From Nitrospira sp. (lineage in GTDB: Bacteria > Nitrospirota > Nitrospiria > Nitrospirales > Nitrospiraceae), in contig JANDJL010000012.1 in NCBI GenBank assembly GCA_024330965.1, positions 1 to 64,000 on the forward strand: a stretch of 64,000 nt of DNA, read 5' to 3'. Shown piece after piece: positions 63,362-64,000 of the stretch. Made by a program: the position numbers and the translations under genes. The notes beneath the pieces were generated by a model that saw only the letters and a list, made by a program, of their open reading frames with translations, searched no databases and had not been told where the DNA came from. The stretch's first letter is position 1, and each line of letters begins with the position of its first letter.

Positions 63362-64000
63362 GAGACGCGAACTTCTGTTCCTCAATCGACCGTGTTGGAC
63401 TCAGTGCCGGGGACTGGAACGCCTTGGTGATGGACAGTCCCACTCGAACGATCTTTCAGACGTATGAATGGCTCTGGAGTTGGGAATCGGTGTTCAAGGA
63501 TCAAGTGACGCCCTTGTATCTCGCAGTGGCTCCTCCGGATGGACGAGATGGAATGGGTGTAGCTCCGCTGGTGATCGCGAGGGAGTTTCCAGGCCGTCGG
63601 ATCGTCAAGTTCTTAGGAGACGGTAGAGCCGACTATTGTGACCTGCTGTATCCACATGAGCGGATGGATGTGCTGGAACAACTATTTGACCGGTTATTTG
63701 CTCTGCGGAGTCAGTGGGATTGCATTCAGTTCAATAGTGTTCCCGCTGAATCGCCGACGATTGCTGGGATGCAGGCCCTCTGTGCCAAATACAGGTGTCG
63801 CTGGTTGCAACGCGATCTGTATCTCAGTCCGACTTTGGTGATCCAGGGGTGTGAAGAGGAGGCGGAGAAGATTTTCAACAAGCCAAGCCTACGTCGGCGG
63901 GAGAATTATTTTCGCCGTCTCGGCCGGCTCACGTTTCGGACTGTGTACGGACCTGAGGCGGTGCCTTGTCTCGATGGTTTTTTCGCACAGCATATTGCCC
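63358..64000 (+). CDS. GNAT-like (CelD/BcsL-type) acyltransferase, partial at right edge
   Basis: A frame begins at a GTG (63358) overlapping the preceding stop and stays open for 214 codons to the window end. The product (TRTIFQTYEWLWSWESVFKD, GVAPLVIAREFPGRRIVKFL, CDLLYPHERM, IFNKPSLRRRENYFRRLG) matches the N-terminal half of CelD/BcsL-type acetyltransferases, which contain two GNAT-like folds and are related to FemAB proteins. The second half lies outside the window. Together with the FemAB-like gene it brings two transferases to this end of the EPS locus. Confidence 0.8.
   Translation, partial: MRDANFCSSIDRVGLSAGDWNALVMDSPTRTIFQTYEWLWSWESVFKDQVTPLYLAVAPPDGRDGMGVAPLVIAREFPGRRIVKFLGDGRADYCDLLYPHERMDVLEQLFDRLFALRSQWDCIQFNSVPAESPTIAGMQALCAKYRCRWLQRDLYLSPTLVIQGCEEEAEKIFNKPSLRRRENYFRRLGRLTFRTVYGPEAVPCLDGFFAQHIA

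Overview
The window reads as a chromosomal stretch of a Gram-negative, GC-rich bacterium. The gene complement resembles Nitrospira or another member of the Nitrospirota: outer-membrane export proteins, TonB-dependent uptake, GatCAB, a Tad pilus and an exosortase/EPS locus. That assignment is my recognition of the gene set and was not tested by any search. I saw no rRNA, tRNA, CRISPR array or insertion sequence. Genes are densely packed, with many ATGA or GTGA start/stop overlaps.

Layout. (1) 1-307: the 5' part of an unrecognised minus-strand gene that leaves the window. (2) 308-921: a gene-free stretch with inverted repeats and a perfect 15-bp tandem repeat, leading into (3) 922-12432: a nearly complete Tad/Flp pilus operon in the order flp, secretin, prepilin peptidase, TadE, CpaB, TadG-like, TadZ/CpaE, TadA/CpaF, TadB, TadC and a TadD-like lipoprotein, with a terminator-like attenuator after flp. 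(4) 12510-13568: DAHP synthase. (5) 13733-21231: a probable metal-handling neighbourhood with a small His-rich exported protein, a TonB-dependent receptor, a TonB-C-like protein, a CobW-family GTPase and a CDF exporter, interspersed with a PAP2 phosphatase and a glycerophosphodiesterase. (6) 21289-25881 (minus): tmk, holB, metG and an exported protein of unknown function. (7) 26159-42218 (plus): a housekeeping block of DUF502, glmU, glmS, gatC, panD, gatA, DUF948, YtxH, gatB, eno, ftsB, era, mgtE, recO, DUF971, a lipoprotein and glgA. (8) 42309-43758 (minus): a small lipoprotein and a PAS/LuxR-type regulator.

(9) 43857 to the right edge: an exosortase-A-type exopolysaccharide locus. It begins at a sigma-54-like -24/-12 element divergent from the LuxR gene, followed by PilZ, two paralogous Wza-type export proteins, an outer-membrane barrel, a fused Wzz/tyrosine autokinase, an initiating glycosyl-phosphotransferase, a polysaccharide deacetylase and a NusG/RfaH paralogue. 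After that paralogue comes a 255-bp leader carrying an 11/12 match to the RfaH-recruiting ops element. The second half follows: an asparagine-synthase-type amidotransferase, an acyl carrier protein, a 1045-residue protein with two complete AMP-ligase (ANL) modules, a NadE-family ATP-pyrophosphatase, an exosortase-EpsI fusion, an SGNH-like protein, a FemAB-like transferase, a DegT aminotransferase and a GNAT-like protein cut by the window end.

The part most worth following is this second half. A locus-encoded RfaH-like antiterminator appears to sit directly upstream of its own ops-like site. The genes beyond it form an activation/carrier/transfer set (double ligase, ACP, amidotransferase, NadE-like protein, FemAB and GNAT transferases) whose product I cannot name.
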